Part shown: positions 25,401-33,412 of the stretch, in pieces
How the letters are laid out: each line of letters opens with the position of its first letter
How positions within the stretch are numbered: position 1 is the first letter of the stretch
DNA from: Bacteroidales bacterium
Lineage (GTDB): Bacteria; Bacteroidota; Bacteroidia; Bacteroidales; F082
NCBI GenBank assembly: GCA_017477425.1
Contig: JAFUVT010000008.1
Span: forward strand, 1-46,435
Direction: 5' to 3'
Length of the DNA stretch: 46,435 nt
Program-made: the position numbers and the translations under genes
Notes under the pieces: model-generated
Seen by the model: only the letters and a program-made list of their open reading frames with translations
Database searches by the model: none
What the model was told of the DNA's origin: nothing

Positions 25401-25999
25401 ATTTCCTTCCTATGGATGATAAGCCAGTGGCTCATAATAAAGGTGATTTGATTGAGTATAATCCCAATCAGGGTTGGATGACGACGGGATATTATTATGG
25501 TAATTTTATGATTTCAACAGTGCTGGAAAGCGAAGAAGGTCGTGTTGCAAAGGCGGCCCACCGAGGCGATGCTTTGACAGGTTATCGTGTTTATCGCGAT
25601 GGTACCATGATAGCCGAAATCCCCTACACGTTCCAAACCTATTTCACCGACACCGAGTTTTCAAAGAACACGGATGTGGAATACTGTGTCACGGCGGTTT
25701 ACGGCGATGAGGAGTCGGAGCTCGTTTGCGCCACAGCAAACATCACAGGCGTTGACGAACAAAACAAGGTCTACGGCATCACCGTTGCGCCTAATCCCAC
25801 CAATAGCCTTGTCACCGTTATGGGCAAGGGCCTTCGCAGTGCCGAGGTGGTCAACATGCTTGGACAACATATCATTAGCGTCAGCGGCGACGGCGACGAA
25901 CTGCAAATCGACATGGCAAGCCTGCCAAGTGGCGTTTACTTCATCGAGATTGCCGATGCCGAAGGGAAACGGTGCGTGAAGAAGGTGATGAAGGAATAG
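22490..25999 (+). CDS. Papain-like T9SS protease, C-terminal piece (His/Asn, beta-helix, sorting tail)
   Basis: 1169 aa in the same frame as the preceding piece. Catalytic His84 lies in SSTGHVVTIVGYDDE and Asn117 in VANSWGTSWSSGGF; between them is an EF-hand-like calcium loop, DLNNNGHIDQDEHG. Then come a probable right-handed beta-helix (about 310-640, NTVYGNGYGIKLLNNC), a helical TPR-like stretch (about 660-780), a jellyroll/FnIII-type region (about 830-1080) and a T9SS sorting tail (VAPNPTNSLVTV ... GVYFIEIADAEGKRCVKKV). It has no signal peptide of its own, so translated alone from the ATG at 22490 it would not be exported. The last ~260 bases are markedly GC-richer than the 5' two thirds. 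The real stop is also TAG (25997-25999). Confidence 0.75.
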   Translation: MSSHEGYADAIHQKVDSIYQIHFNPYNYNTFDTLKHWLYDHNEGEGSIGGLASIAILTGESNQAQLPNNEWIFTQLGTDSSTGHVVTIVGYDDEIFYDLNNNGHIDQDEHGAFRVANSWGTSWSSGGFIWLPYKLMRNLQDNRRMAFCCTVKECEPTVFINATWVHPHQYKRRKSFYFNLATKNQSDMEMTGSGTNYPIFSAQGGNNTLQGINEADTLALCFDFSTLFPDLDNAGKYFIKAYNTSNTIGNKFKNFSLVDCRWNEVFELQCDSTEYSIDYYSTIIGIKYELLPFIQPITSSRTYNRDLVARRTVNISGNTTVTMNKPTVVNMYGTDLFDSEIIVGENATLRLTDSVRIIAKRGDCRVIVKGSLTLGNGVTFEACDGATLEIIFENNVDLAISNATFINCTLDLPSQNLSFDHCHFDGTPLEMNNTTSDQSSTAIVTNCTFTSNGSNISNAVCIKSFAHYKVSGCTIGVNGGGAFKNGIAIYNSGSNSGWKQVSSNVVSGCLQAGIQLYASSGNITMNTVYGNGYGIKLLNNCNIASLSGNCGATLESGTQYIHDNANNEVYMTGSSVPQRFRYNAIHHYGNTPFVYHDAYVAFGGEGEWPVRGSIDVKYNYWGSGFSPSTHLYTSLDGGTYEYNPEWILGNCYNEWVDAAMLLDEADSLNEAGAYDDAQLAYKRVVENHPETVSAETALKSLLQLEAQLEGDYLSLKEYYLTNSTIAADETLLHLASSLANKCDEKMENFTEAISWYEEVLTSPSTNFNDSIFAAIDLGDLYLRMETIGEKSVGRLTQYKPESEVLYKRQTDYALSLMPKERCYSIDLPSVSNLEISVGENDTISLNWYYPESFEPQNEQSLSWSIGNVYDQWGGPCGECNWSVAHRYEERDLEGLIGWKIKSVSIIPWREVDVYEIRIWKGTLENYSLVYGKVVENPILQGWTSVAIDEDIYIENGQEYFMGYKAYAPGGYFLPMDDKPVAHNKGDLIEYNPNQGWMTTGYYYGNFMISTVLESEEGRVAKAAHRGDALTGYRVYRDGTMIAEIPYTFQTYFTDTEFSKNTDVEYCVTAVYGDEESELVCATANITGVDEQNKVYGITVAPNPTNSLVTVMGKGLRSAEVVNMLGQHIISVSGDGDELQIDMASLPSGVYFIEIADAEGKRCVKKVMKE

Positions 26000-26062
26000 T
26001 TTCCGAAGGCTACAAAACCGTATTCGTTGAAAAAAGTGTCCTGCGGGACACTTTTTTTCGTA
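25986..26062. repeat. Right copy of the ~75-bp direct repeat flanking the T9SS cassette
   Basis: It spans the last four sense codons and stop of the protease gene, a spacer, and the terminator hairpin, and matches 20479-20551 apart from a few substitutions and a 4-base longer loop. Confidence 0.85.
26029..26058 (+). terminator. Terminator of the T9SS protease gene
   Basis: AAAAAAGTGTCC-tgc-GGGACACTTTTTTT, about 30 bases after the stop and immediately before the yidC -7 element. Confidence 0.85.
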
Positions 26063-26068
26063 TTTTTG
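26061..26068 (+). promoter_or_regulatory. -7 element of yidC
   Basis: TATTTTTG followed by C lies 27 bases before the ATG at 26096. Its first two bases are the end of the right direct repeat. Confidence 0.6.
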
Positions 26069-26095
26069 CAGCTTATTTGAAAAATAGTATCCCCA

Positions 26096-28039
26096 ATGAA
26101 CAATAAGAACACATTAATTGGTTTTATCCTCATCGCGGCCATCCTCTTCGGCTGGATGTATTTCATGACCCCGTCGAAGGAGCAACTGGCTGAGCAACAG
26201 CGTATTCAAGACTCTATCCGTCGCGTGCGGCTGGAAGAAATGGCCTTGGATTCCATCCGTCAGGCCGAACGCCAAAAGGCCGATGCGCAGTTGGCTGCTT
26301 TGCAAGCGGACAGCGTTTCGGCAGGCATGGATTCGGTGGGTATCGCAATGCAGAAACAAAATGCGCTTCGTGACAAATATGGCGTTTTCGCCGTTTCGGC
26401 TGAAGGCGCTGAACAGACGTGGACCATCGAGAACCAGCTGCAAAGGCTGACCTTCAGCAACAAAGGCGGTTTCCTGAAGCAGGTGGAGTTGAAGGACTAC
26501 AAGACTTACGACTCGCTGCCGCTGATTACTTTTGACCCTGAGACGGCCATGTTCGACTTGTCGTTTTTTGCCCAAAACCGCATCGTCAACACCTCGCAGT
26601 TCTACTTTGAGCCTTATCTGAATGGACAGCCTTATACGGGAGGTGACATGATGGTGGCTGAAGGCGACAGCATCGTATTCAGCCAACGTTTGTTAACCGA
26701 TGATCCGAACAAGTATATCGAGTTCGTCTATACCATTCCATACGACAACTATATGCTCGGCTTCGACATCCGGACCGTCGGGCTGCGCGATGTCATCGCC
26801 AACAATGCCGACTATATGACCCTCGACTGGGATGTCGACCTGATGAAACAAGAGAAGAGCACCGACCGTTTTGCCGATGAATCAGTGTATTATCGCTCGC
26901 GCAACGACAAGGACGTCGACCACCTTGTGGTCAACAAGGACAGCGAGCAGACGGTCACCAACAAGCTGAAGTGGATCTCGTTCAAGCAGCGTTTCTTCTG
27001 TAACGTCATCGTGGCCAAGGACGGTTTTGAGAATGCCAAGATGGCCATGCAGACCCGTCGTTCCAATAGCCCGCGCTATTACAAGTCGATGTCGGCCAAC
27101 ATCGAGGTGCCTTATAATGTGAATGCCGAGACCAACCTCATCCCGATGCAGCTCTATTTCGGTCCCAACCACTTCAAGACTTTACGCAGCTACAAGATCG
27201 GTCTGCAAGACCAAATCAACTTGGGTAATTTCTTCCTTATCCGTTGGATTAATTATGGCGTTATCGCTGTGTTCAACTGGCTGAGCCAATACGGTTGGAA
27301 CTATGGCATCGTCATCCTCATCCTGACCATCATCATCAAGACCTTGCTGTTCCCCTTGGCGTTCAAGTCCTACAAATCGTCGGCCATCACCCGTGTGCTG
27401 AAACCCGAGATGGATGCCATCAACGAGAAATATCCCAAGGAAGAGGACGCGATGAAGAAACAACAGGCCATCTTGAATCTACAACGGCAAGCTGGCGTGA
27501 GTCCCGCTTCGGGATGCCTGCCCGCCTTGCTGCAGTTCCCCATCCTCATCGCCATCTTCCGCTTCTTCCCGGCCAGTATCGAGTTGCGTCAGCAACCTTT
27601 CCTTTGGGCTGACGACCTTTCGACCTACGACAGCATCGTCACCTTCCCGCAGAAAATCCTCGGCATGGACCACCTCAGTCTGTTCACCATCCTGATGACC
27701 ATCACCACACTCATCTACACTTGGGTGAACAACAAACAGATGGACTACAGCAGCAACCCGCAGATGAAGCCCATGAAGTGGATGATGTACCTGATGCCCA
27801 TCATGTTCTTCGCCATTTTCAACAACTATTCGTCAGGCCTGAGTTATTATTATATGTTGGTGAACATCATCACCTTTATCCAGATGTTCGTCTTCCGCAA
27901 GATGATTAATGAGGACAAGGTGCGTGCCACCATCGAGGCCAACAAGAAGAAACCGCAGAAAAAGAGCAACTTCCAGAAACGTTTGGAGGAAGCCCAAAAG
28001 CAACAAGCCAAGTTACAACAACAGCAAAAGAGACGCTAA
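26096..28039 (+). CDS. yidC: Membrane protein insertase YidC
   Basis: 647 aa. There is an N-terminal membrane anchor (LIGFILIAAILFGWMYFM), a large periplasmic beta domain (about 90-355), and the conserved insertase core from ~375 (WNYGIVILILTIIIKTLLFPLAFKSY ... GCLPALLQFPILIAIFRFFP ... MKPMKWMMYLMPIMFFAIFNNYSSGLSYYYM), ending in a basic, Gln-rich tail. YidC inserts and folds inner-membrane proteins alone or with SecYEG. The next gene starts 2 bases after the stop. Confidence 0.97.
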   Translation: MNNKNTLIGFILIAAILFGWMYFMTPSKEQLAEQQRIQDSIRRVRLEEMALDSIRQAERQKADAQLAALQADSVSAGMDSVGIAMQKQNALRDKYGVFAVSAEGAEQTWTIENQLQRLTFSNKGGFLKQVELKDYKTYDSLPLITFDPETAMFDLSFFAQNRIVNTSQFYFEPYLNGQPYTGGDMMVAEGDSIVFSQRLLTDDPNKYIEFVYTIPYDNYMLGFDIRTVGLRDVIANNADYMTLDWDVDLMKQEKSTDRFADESVYYRSRNDKDVDHLVVNKDSEQTVTNKLKWISFKQRFFCNVIVAKDGFENAKMAMQTRRSNSPRYYKSMSANIEVPYNVNAETNLIPMQLYFGPNHFKTLRSYKIGLQDQINLGNFFLIRWINYGVIAVFNWLSQYGWNYGIVILILTIIIKTLLFPLAFKSYKSSAITRVLKPEMDAINEKYPKEEDAMKKQQAILNLQRQAGVSPASGCLPALLQFPILIAIFRFFPASIELRQQPFLWADDLSTYDSIVTFPQKILGMDHLSLFTILMTITTLIYTWVNNKQMDYSSNPQMKPMKWMMYLMPIMFFAIFNNYSSGLSYYYMLVNIITFIQMFVFRKMINEDKVRATIEANKKKPQKKSNFQKRLEEAQKQQAKLQQQQKRR

Positions 28040-28041
28040 TC

Positions 28042-28446
28042 ATGGAGAAGCTGGAGAAATTCTTGAATGCCATTTTGGAATCGCGCAAGGTGTGGCTGTT
28101 GGAGGCCAAGGAAGGCTTTTTTGCCATGCTTGAGGATAACGATGGTGAACCCTACATCCCGCTTTGGGAATCGGAGGATTTGGCTCTGAAGGCAGCCCAG
28201 GGCGACTGGGAAGGCTATTCGGTGACCGACATGGGCTTCTCTGAGCTGGGACATTGGCTCAAGGAGTTGGCGGGCGACGACATCGACATCGCCGTTTCGC
28301 CTGAGTCGGAGGGCGAGATTACGGCCATTCCTGCCGTTAGGTTCAGGAATTGGCTGAAGCCTTACGACGACCATTCGTATAAGGAAATTGATGACGAAGA
28401 CGACGACTTCGATTACGGCGACGGCTGGGCACAGCCGTGGAATTAA
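28042..28446 (+). CDS. DUF2750-like small acidic protein
   Basis: 134 aa, cytoplasmic, no signal or membrane segment. The pattern 'FLNAILESRKVWLLEAKEGFF', 'PLWESEDLALKAAQGDWEGY' and 'LGHWLKELAGDDIDIAVSP' resembles DUF2750 proteins as I remember them; the C-terminus is very acidic (DDEDDDFDYGDGW). The function of the family is not known to me. It lies between yidC (2-base gap) and trkH (6-base gap), so it is surely cotranscribed with both. Confidence 0.7.
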   Translation: MEKLEKFLNAILESRKVWLLEAKEGFFAMLEDNDGEPYIPLWESEDLALKAAQGDWEGYSVTDMGFSELGHWLKELAGDDIDIAVSPESEGEITAIPAVRFRNWLKPYDDHSYKEIDDEDDDFDYGDGWAQPWN

Positions 28447-28452
28447 TATACA

Positions 28453-29955
28453 ATGAAAAGCAAACTCTTTGGTGTCCTGCTGCTGATTGAGACCGCAGCC
28501 CTGCTGCTGACCGCTGCAGTGGCTTGGCACTACCAGCGCGTGGCGGGGGAGACGGACATGAAATGTTTCCTCCTCACGGCCGGCCTGACAGGAGCCTTGG
28601 GTTTGCTGCTCTACAACATCGGCAATATGGCCAAGCGCAGTACCATGCAGATCCGCGACACTTTCATGGTGGTCGCCTTGTCGTGGGTGCTGTTTTCCGC
28701 TTTCGGCATGCTGCCCTTCCTGATGTATGGCACGGTTGACAATGTCACGGATGCGTTCTTCGAGACCATGTCGGGTTTCTCGGCGACGGGTGCGACGGTG
28801 CTCAACAACATCGACGTGCAGCCGCACGGCATCCTGTTTTGGCGCAGCATCATGCAATGGCTGGGTGGCTTGGGTGTGGTGGTTTTTACCTTGGCATTCA
28901 TCCCGTCGGTGGCCAAAGGCTCCAAGAAGATGTCGCTTTTCGCCGCTGAGGCACCAGGCCTGAGCGTGGAGAAGCTGGCTCCAACCATGGGGGCCACGTC
29001 GCGTCTGCTGTGGATCATCTACATCGTGTTGACGGTGCTTTGCGCCATCTGCTATGCTTTGGGTCCGATGAACAGGTTTGATGCCGTCTGCCATGCTATG
29101 ACGACCATTGCGACGGGCGGCTTCAGCACGCATCAGGCGAGCATCGGCTATTTCCAGTCGCATTATATCGAGTACGTCTGCATCTTTTTCATGTTGTTGT
29201 CGGGCATCAACTTTGCGATGTACCATTTCCTGTTCAACGGGCGTTTCGACGTGATCCGGCGCAACGAGGAGCTGCGTTGGTATTTGTTGACCATCTTGGG
29301 TTTCACTTTGTTGTTTGTCGGGCGCTTCTATTTCGCCCCTCGCTTCAATGTCTTCACCGACGAGCAGTTGGCCTCGCATCCCACAATGATGGGAGAGCGG
29401 GTACGCACCTCATTGTTCCATGTGGTGGCCTTGCTTTCGAGCACGGGCTTCCAGGGCAGCAATTTCGATTACGATATGTGGGGCAGGCTTTTCCTCATCC
29501 CCACGGTGGTCTTGATGATTGTGGGTGGCTGTGCCGGCTCCACCAGTGGTGGCATCAAGATGGTGCGTGTCATCGTGTTGTTCAAGTATGTCAAGAAAAC
29601 CATCAAGGAATTGATTCACTCGTCGAGTATGTATAACATCAAGGTGTCGGGGCAGAATGTCGACGAGCTCAGCCTAAAGCGCGTGCTTTCGTTTTTCTCG
29701 TTGTTCATCATTGTATTCATAGTCAATGTGGTGGTGCTTACCGCTACAGGGATGCAGCTTGAAGAAGGCGCCATCTCCTTCCTGACTTGTTTCAGTAATT
29801 ACGGTCCGGGTTCTGGCATCACAGGCCCGAGCGGCAATTTTGCATCCATCCCTTTGGCTGCCAAATGGTTGCTTTCGTTCGATATGCTGGTGGGCCGTCT
29901 GGAGATTTTCACTATATTGTTGCTTTTCACACGGAGCTTCTGGCGGAGGAAGTGA
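28453..29955 (+). CDS. trkH: Trk-type potassium uptake membrane subunit TrkH
   Basis: 500 aa, very hydrophobic, with about ten membrane segments. The four selectivity-filter/pore regions of the TrkH/KtrB family are visible: ETMSGFSATGATVL, MTTIATGGFSTHQA, VALLSSTGFQGSNF and CFSNYGPGSGITGP. GGCAGSTSGGIKMVR is also a family signature. It carries out K+ uptake across the inner membrane, normally gated by a cytoplasmic NAD-binding TrkA. No trkA is adjacent, so it must be elsewhere. Confidence 0.92.
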   Translation: MKSKLFGVLLLIETAALLLTAAVAWHYQRVAGETDMKCFLLTAGLTGALGLLLYNIGNMAKRSTMQIRDTFMVVALSWVLFSAFGMLPFLMYGTVDNVTDAFFETMSGFSATGATVLNNIDVQPHGILFWRSIMQWLGGLGVVVFTLAFIPSVAKGSKKMSLFAAEAPGLSVEKLAPTMGATSRLLWIIYIVLTVLCAICYALGPMNRFDAVCHAMTTIATGGFSTHQASIGYFQSHYIEYVCIFFMLLSGINFAMYHFLFNGRFDVIRRNEELRWYLLTILGFTLLFVGRFYFAPRFNVFTDEQLASHPTMMGERVRTSLFHVVALLSSTGFQGSNFDYDMWGRLFLIPTVVLMIVGGCAGSTSGGIKMVRVIVLFKYVKKTIKELIHSSSMYNIKVSGQNVDELSLKRVLSFFSLFIIVFIVNVVVLTATGMQLEEGAISFLTCFSNYGPGSGITGPSGNFASIPLAAKWLLSFDMLVGRLEIFTILLLFTRSFWRRK

Positions 29956-30268
29956 GAGGTTTTGTTTCCGCTGTGTTTTTGGGCATCACTGCCACCGAGG
30001 AACGATATGACAGAAAGCGGCAGGCCGAGGCCTTGGATTGACCCATACAAACGCACCGCTTTTTATTGTCAAATTGTCATGAAACCAAATCGTAATTAGT
30101 TGATTTTATGTCAATTTGTCATTATTTATGACTTTGTTTCCCCATCGAGCCGTTGGCAAAAATTTTGATGACTTGTGGCGCGTGACCGCGAAATGCACGG
30201 CACGAGATTGTCCCGCGTCTCGCGTCTCGCAGTCCCGTGTCAAATGAAATAAGAAAGGAGCTAAATAT
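29956..30268. other. Intergenic region trkH-clpB with paired TGTCA elements
   Basis: 313 bases. Bases 30014-30063 could form a weak long-loop hairpin AAAGCGG...CCGCTTTTT with an inner AGGCC/GGCCT, a possible trkH terminator. Two near-identical 13-mers, TGTCAAATTGTCA (30067-30079) and TGTCAATTTGTCA (30109-30121), start 42 bases apart. Bases ~30176-30243 are GC-rich and contain CGCGTCTCGCGTCTCG. No convincing coding sequence or clear -7/-33 promoter is seen. Confidence 0.55.
30067..30121 (+). promoter_or_regulatory. Candidate operator pair upstream of clpB
   Basis: TGTCAAATTGTCA and TGTCAATTTGTCA are direct repeats 42 bp apart, about four helical turns, so both would face the same side of the DNA. 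Each is itself a tandem of TGTCA. No CIRCE element is present. The idea that they control clpB is inference. Confidence 0.4.
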
Positions 30269-32857
30269 ATGAACATCAACCAATTCACAATCAAATCGCA
30301 GGAAGCCATCGGGAAGGCTCAGGAGATTGCGCAGTCGCACCAGAGCCAGACCGTGGAGAACTTCCACCTGCTGAAGGGTATGATTTTGAGTGACGACTAC
30401 TTGGTGCCCAACCTGATGAAGAAGCTGGGCGTCAACATCGCGCGACTCAATGATGCCCTCGACCAAGCCATCAACTCGCAACCGCGCAGCAGCGGCACCG
30501 AGCTTTACTATTCCTCCGAGGTCAGCAAGACCTTCAACGACGCCATCGCGTTGGCCAAGAAGATGGGCGACGACTATGTCTCCATCGAGCACTTGCTGCT
30601 GGCCATCTTCGAGAGCAACGGCAGCGCCTCACAGATGATGAAGGACCAAGGCATCCGCAAGGACGAACTGGAACAGGCCATCAAGCAGTTCCGCAAGGGC
30701 AAGAAGGTGGACTCGCAGGACGCCGAGCAGAACTATGACTCTTTGAACCGTTTCGCCAAGAACCTGAACGAACTCGCCCAGCAAGGCAAGCTCGACCCTG
30801 TGATTGGCCGTGACGAGGAAATCCGTCGTGTGCTGCAAATCCTGAGCCGACGCACCAAGAACAACCCTATCTTGATAGGTGAGCCGGGCGTGGGTAAGAC
30901 CGCTATCGTGGAGGGTCTGGCCCAGCGTATCGTCAACCGCGATGTGCCTGAGAACCTGAAGAGTAAGACCGTGTTCTCGTTGGATATGGGTGCCTTGCTC
31001 GCCGGCGCGAAATACAAAGGCGAGTTTGAGGAGCGTCTGAAGAATGTCGTCAAGGAAGTGGTGGACAGCGATGGCGAGGTCATCCTGTTTATCGATGAGA
31101 TTCATACCTTGGTCGGCGCAGGCGGTGGCGAAGGCGCCATGGACGCGGCCAACATCCTGAAACCGGCCTTGAGCCGTGGCGAACTGCGTGCCATAGGTGC
31201 CACTACCTTGAAGGAATACCAACAGTATTTCGAGAAGGACAAGGCGCTGGAGCGTCGTTTCCAGAAGGTCCTGATTGACGAGCCTGACGAGGCCTCGGCC
31301 ATCAGCATCCTCCGTGGCTTGAAGGAACGCTATGAGACCCACCACCACATCCGAATCCTCGACGAGGCCATCATCGCCGCCGTGCAGCTCTCGGTGCGTT
31401 ACATCAGCGACCGTTTCCTGCCCGACAAAGCCATCGACCTGATTGACGAGGCCGCCTCGCGTCTGAGGCTGCAAATCGACTCGGTGCCTGAGGAGTTGGA
31501 GGATGTGGAGCGCGCCATCCGTCAGTTGGAGATTGAGCGCGAGGCCATCAAGCGCGAGAACGACACCAAAAAGGTGGAGGAGTTGGGCAAGGAGATTGCC
31601 GAACTCAACGACAAGCGCTCTGCCATCAAAGCCAAGTGGGAGACCGAGCGCAACTATGTGGAACTCATTCAGAAAGAGAAGAATAACATCGAGACCTACA
31701 AGCATCAGGCCGAGGTCGCGGAGCGCGACGGCGACTATGGTCGTGTGGCAGAACTGCGTTACGGCAAGATTCGCGAGGCTGAGGCCGCCATCGAAAAGGC
31801 CAAGGCCGACCTGATGGCCGCACAAGGCGACCACCCGCTGGTGGACGAGGAAGTTGGCTCCGACGATGTGGCCGAGATTGTCTCTCGTTGGACGGGCATC
31901 CCGGTCAACAAGATGATGCAAAGCGAACGTGAGAAGCTGCTTCACCTTGAAGACGAGTTGCACAAGCGTGTGGTGGGTCAGGACGAGGCCATCACCGCCG
32001 TCAGCGATGCCATCCGCCGCAGCCGTGCGGGCTTGCAGGACGCCAAGAGACCCATCGGTTCCTTCATCTTCATGGGTACCACGGGCGTAGGTAAGACCGA
32101 ACTGGCCAAGGCTTTGGCCGAGTTCCTGTTCGACGACGAGAACGCCATGGTGCGTATCGACATGTCGGAGTATCAGGAGCGTCACACCGTGTCGCGACTC
32201 ATCGGAGCGCCTCCAGGCTATGTGGGCTACGAAGAGAGCGGCCAACTGACTGAGGCTGTGCGTCGTAAACCTTACAGCGTCATCCTATTGGACGAAATCG
32301 AAAAGGCGCACCCCGATGTGTTCAACATCCTGCTTCAGGTGCTCGATGATGGCCGTCTGACCGACAACAAGGGTCGCACCGTCGACTTCAAGAACACCAT
32401 CGTCATCATGACCTCCAACATCGGCGCGAACATCATCCAGGAGAACTTCGCCGGAATGACCGAGGCCAACGCCGAGGCCGTCTTTGAGAAAACCCGCAAC
32501 GAGGTGATGGACCAATTGAAGCAGTTCATGCGGCCTGAGTTCCTGAACCGTGTCGACGACATCATTATGTTCAAGCCTTTGGACGAGAGCCAAATTGCCG
32601 ACATCGTGAGGATGCAGTTCCGCAGTGTGCAGAAGATGCTGACGGCCAACGACATCCAAATCGAAATCACCGATGCCGCCGTGGATTTCATCGCAAAGCA
32701 AAGTTACAACCCGCAGTACGGTGCGCGTCCCGTGAAGCGTATGATGCAGCGTGAGTTGCTCAACTCGTTGTCGAAGATGATTCTGGCCGACAGCGTTGAC
32801 AAGACGAAGACGATTATCGTCGATGTCAATGGCGATGGATTGATTTTCAGGAATTAA
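30269..32857 (+). CDS. clpB: ATP-dependent chaperone ClpB
   Basis: 862 aa, full length. There is an N-terminal Clp domain (1-145), AAA-1 with Walker [10 protein letters not shown] (about 205) and Walker [16 protein letters not shown], the long coiled-coil middle domain (about 400-525) that sets ClpB apart from ClpA, and AAA-2 with Walker [10 protein letters not shown] (about 606) and [14 protein letters not shown]. There is no ClpP-binding loop, so it disaggregates rather than degrades, working with DnaK. An unusually good Shine-Dalgarno-like AGGAG lies 8 bases before the ATG. It is probably heat-induced; see the TGTCA pair upstream. Confidence 0.97.
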   Translation: MNINQFTIKSQEAIGKAQEIAQSHQSQTVENFHLLKGMILSDDYLVPNLMKKLGVNIARLNDALDQAINSQPRSSGTELYYSSEVSKTFNDAIALAKKMGDDYVSIEHLLLAIFESNGSASQMMKDQGIRKDELEQAIKQFRKGKKVDSQDAEQNYDSLNRFAKNLNELAQQGKLDPVIGRDEEIRRVLQILSRRTKNNPILIGEPGVGKTAIVEGLAQRIVNRDVPENLKSKTVFSLDMGALLAGAKYKGEFEERLKNVVKEVVDSDGEVILFIDEIHTLVGAGGGEGAMDAANILKPALSRGELRAIGATTLKEYQQYFEKDKALERRFQKVLIDEPDEASAISILRGLKERYETHHHIRILDEAIIAAVQLSVRYISDRFLPDKAIDLIDEAASRLRLQIDSVPEELEDVERAIRQLEIEREAIKRENDTKKVEELGKEIAELNDKRSAIKAKWETERNYVELIQKEKNNIETYKHQAEVAERDGDYGRVAELRYGKIREAEAAIEKAKADLMAAQGDHPLVDEEVGSDDVAEIVSRWTGIPVNKMMQSEREKLLHLEDELHKRVVGQDEAITAVSDAIRRSRAGLQDAKRPIGSFIFMGTTGVGKTELAKALAEFLFDDENAMVRIDMSEYQERHTVSRLIGAPPGYVGYEESGQLTEAVRRKPYSVILLDEIEKAHPDVFNILLQVLDDGRLTDNKGRTVDFKNTIVIMTSNIGANIIQENFAGMTEANAEAVFEKTRNEVMDQLKQFMRPEFLNRVDDIIMFKPLDESQIADIVRMQFRSVQKMLTANDIQIEITDAAVDFIAKQSYNPQYGARPVKRMMQRELLNSLSKMILADSVDKTKTIIVDVNGDGLIFRN

Positions 32858-32876
32858 AGTTGAAGATTGTCAACGC

Positions 32877-32917
32877 AAAAAGCCGAGAAAGCTAATGAAC
32901 TTTCTCGGCTTTTTTTG
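32877..32917. terminator. Bidirectional terminator between clpB and the DUF2007 gene
   Basis: AAAAGCCGAGAAAG, 8-base loop, CTTTCTCGGCTTTTTTT. A and T runs on both sides let it serve clpB (stop 32857) and the convergent DUF2007 gene (stop 32927). Confidence 0.9.
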
Positions 32918-32926
32918 CTCTGAATC

Positions 32927-33169
32927 TTATTCATCCTCCATTTCCGCCTCTTGGATTTCATCCAAAAGCCGCATGGCCTTGTCATAGTCCTTGTCGAAGA
33001 CATACACCGAAGCATCGCCTTTGATGGTGCTGGCAGCCCAGCCCGCCACAAGGCTTTCTTCTTGGAAGTTACGGATAAGGAACTGGATGCCGTTCTCCTC
33101 CAGCACGCTGCCGATGAACTCCGCATTGACCACCGAGCCTGAATAGATTCTTTTGATTTCGCTTTCCAT
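32927..33169 (-). CDS. DUF2007-type putative signal-transducing protein
   Basis: 80 aa from the ATG at 33169; the upstream codons contain the promoter and so are not translated. The pattern 'IKRIYSGSVVNAEFIGSVLEENGIQFLIRN ... VYVFDKDYDKAMRLLDEI' is typical of DUF2007, a small ACT-like fold found alone or fused to other domains. The role is unknown. It is a single-gene unit with a perfect promoter and a shared terminator. Confidence 0.8.
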   Translation of the reverse strand: MESEIKRIYSGSVVNAEFIGSVLEENGIQFLIRNFQEESLVAGWAASTIKGDASVYVFDKDYDKAMRLLDEIQEAEMEDE

Positions 33170-33193
33170 GTCTATTTTGTTTTGTTGATGCGG

Positions 33194-33224
33194 CAAAGGT
33201 AAACAATATTCTCGTTGATTCAAA
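33194..33224 (-). promoter_or_regulatory. Promoter of the DUF2007 gene
   Basis: The minus strand reads TTTG, exactly 19 bases, then TACCTTTG followed by C: a full match to TTTG-N19-TAnnTTTG. It lies 24 bases before the ATG at 33169. Confidence 0.85.
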
Positions 33225-33291
33225 TAAGGGTTCTCGTTTTCACATCAAAACCTCGGCAAACGTCCTCAAAATACGGTGAGTTTAGCCTCTT

Positions 33292-33412
33292 TTTCGGAAA
33301 AAGTGTGATTTTTGAGGTTCTATTTTTCGGAAAAAGTGTATTTTTGCCCCATGAAATTATCAGAAAAAGTGTGTTTTTCTGGTGTGATTTCTACGGAAAA
33401 AGTGTTAAATAT
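33292..33412 (+). repeat. Four direct repeats at 33-bp period before the ATPase/DUF4143 gene
   Basis: The core CGGAAAAAGTGT occurs at 33295, 33328, 33361 (CAGAAAAAGTGT) and 33394: three successive steps of exactly 33 bp. The similarity extends to about 20 bp (TTTCGGAAAAAGTGTGATTTT in the first copy), followed by ~13 unrelated bases. In the frame of the downstream gene each unit reads FFGKSV or a variant, an 11-residue period with no stop codon. A -7-like element lies in the second unit. Confidence 0.9.
33339..33346 (+). promoter_or_regulatory. -7 element within the 33-bp repeats
   Basis: TATTTTTG followed by CCCCATGAA. The same 17 bases, TATTTTTGCCCCATGAA, occur at the aroC promoter and start (45328-45344). 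Transcription would start near 33352, leaving repeats 3 and 4 in the transcript. Confidence 0.5.

Noticed and set aside
29799..30056. Minus-strand frame overlapping the trkH 3' end as a small gene
   Set aside because: Most of it is antisense to conserved TrkH pore sequence; no promoter or family resemblance supports it.
33292..33412. CRISPR array interpretation of the 33-bp repeats
   Set aside because: Only four units, repeats of ~20 bp with mismatches, ~13-bp spacers (too short), no cas genes, and the array abuts a start codon.
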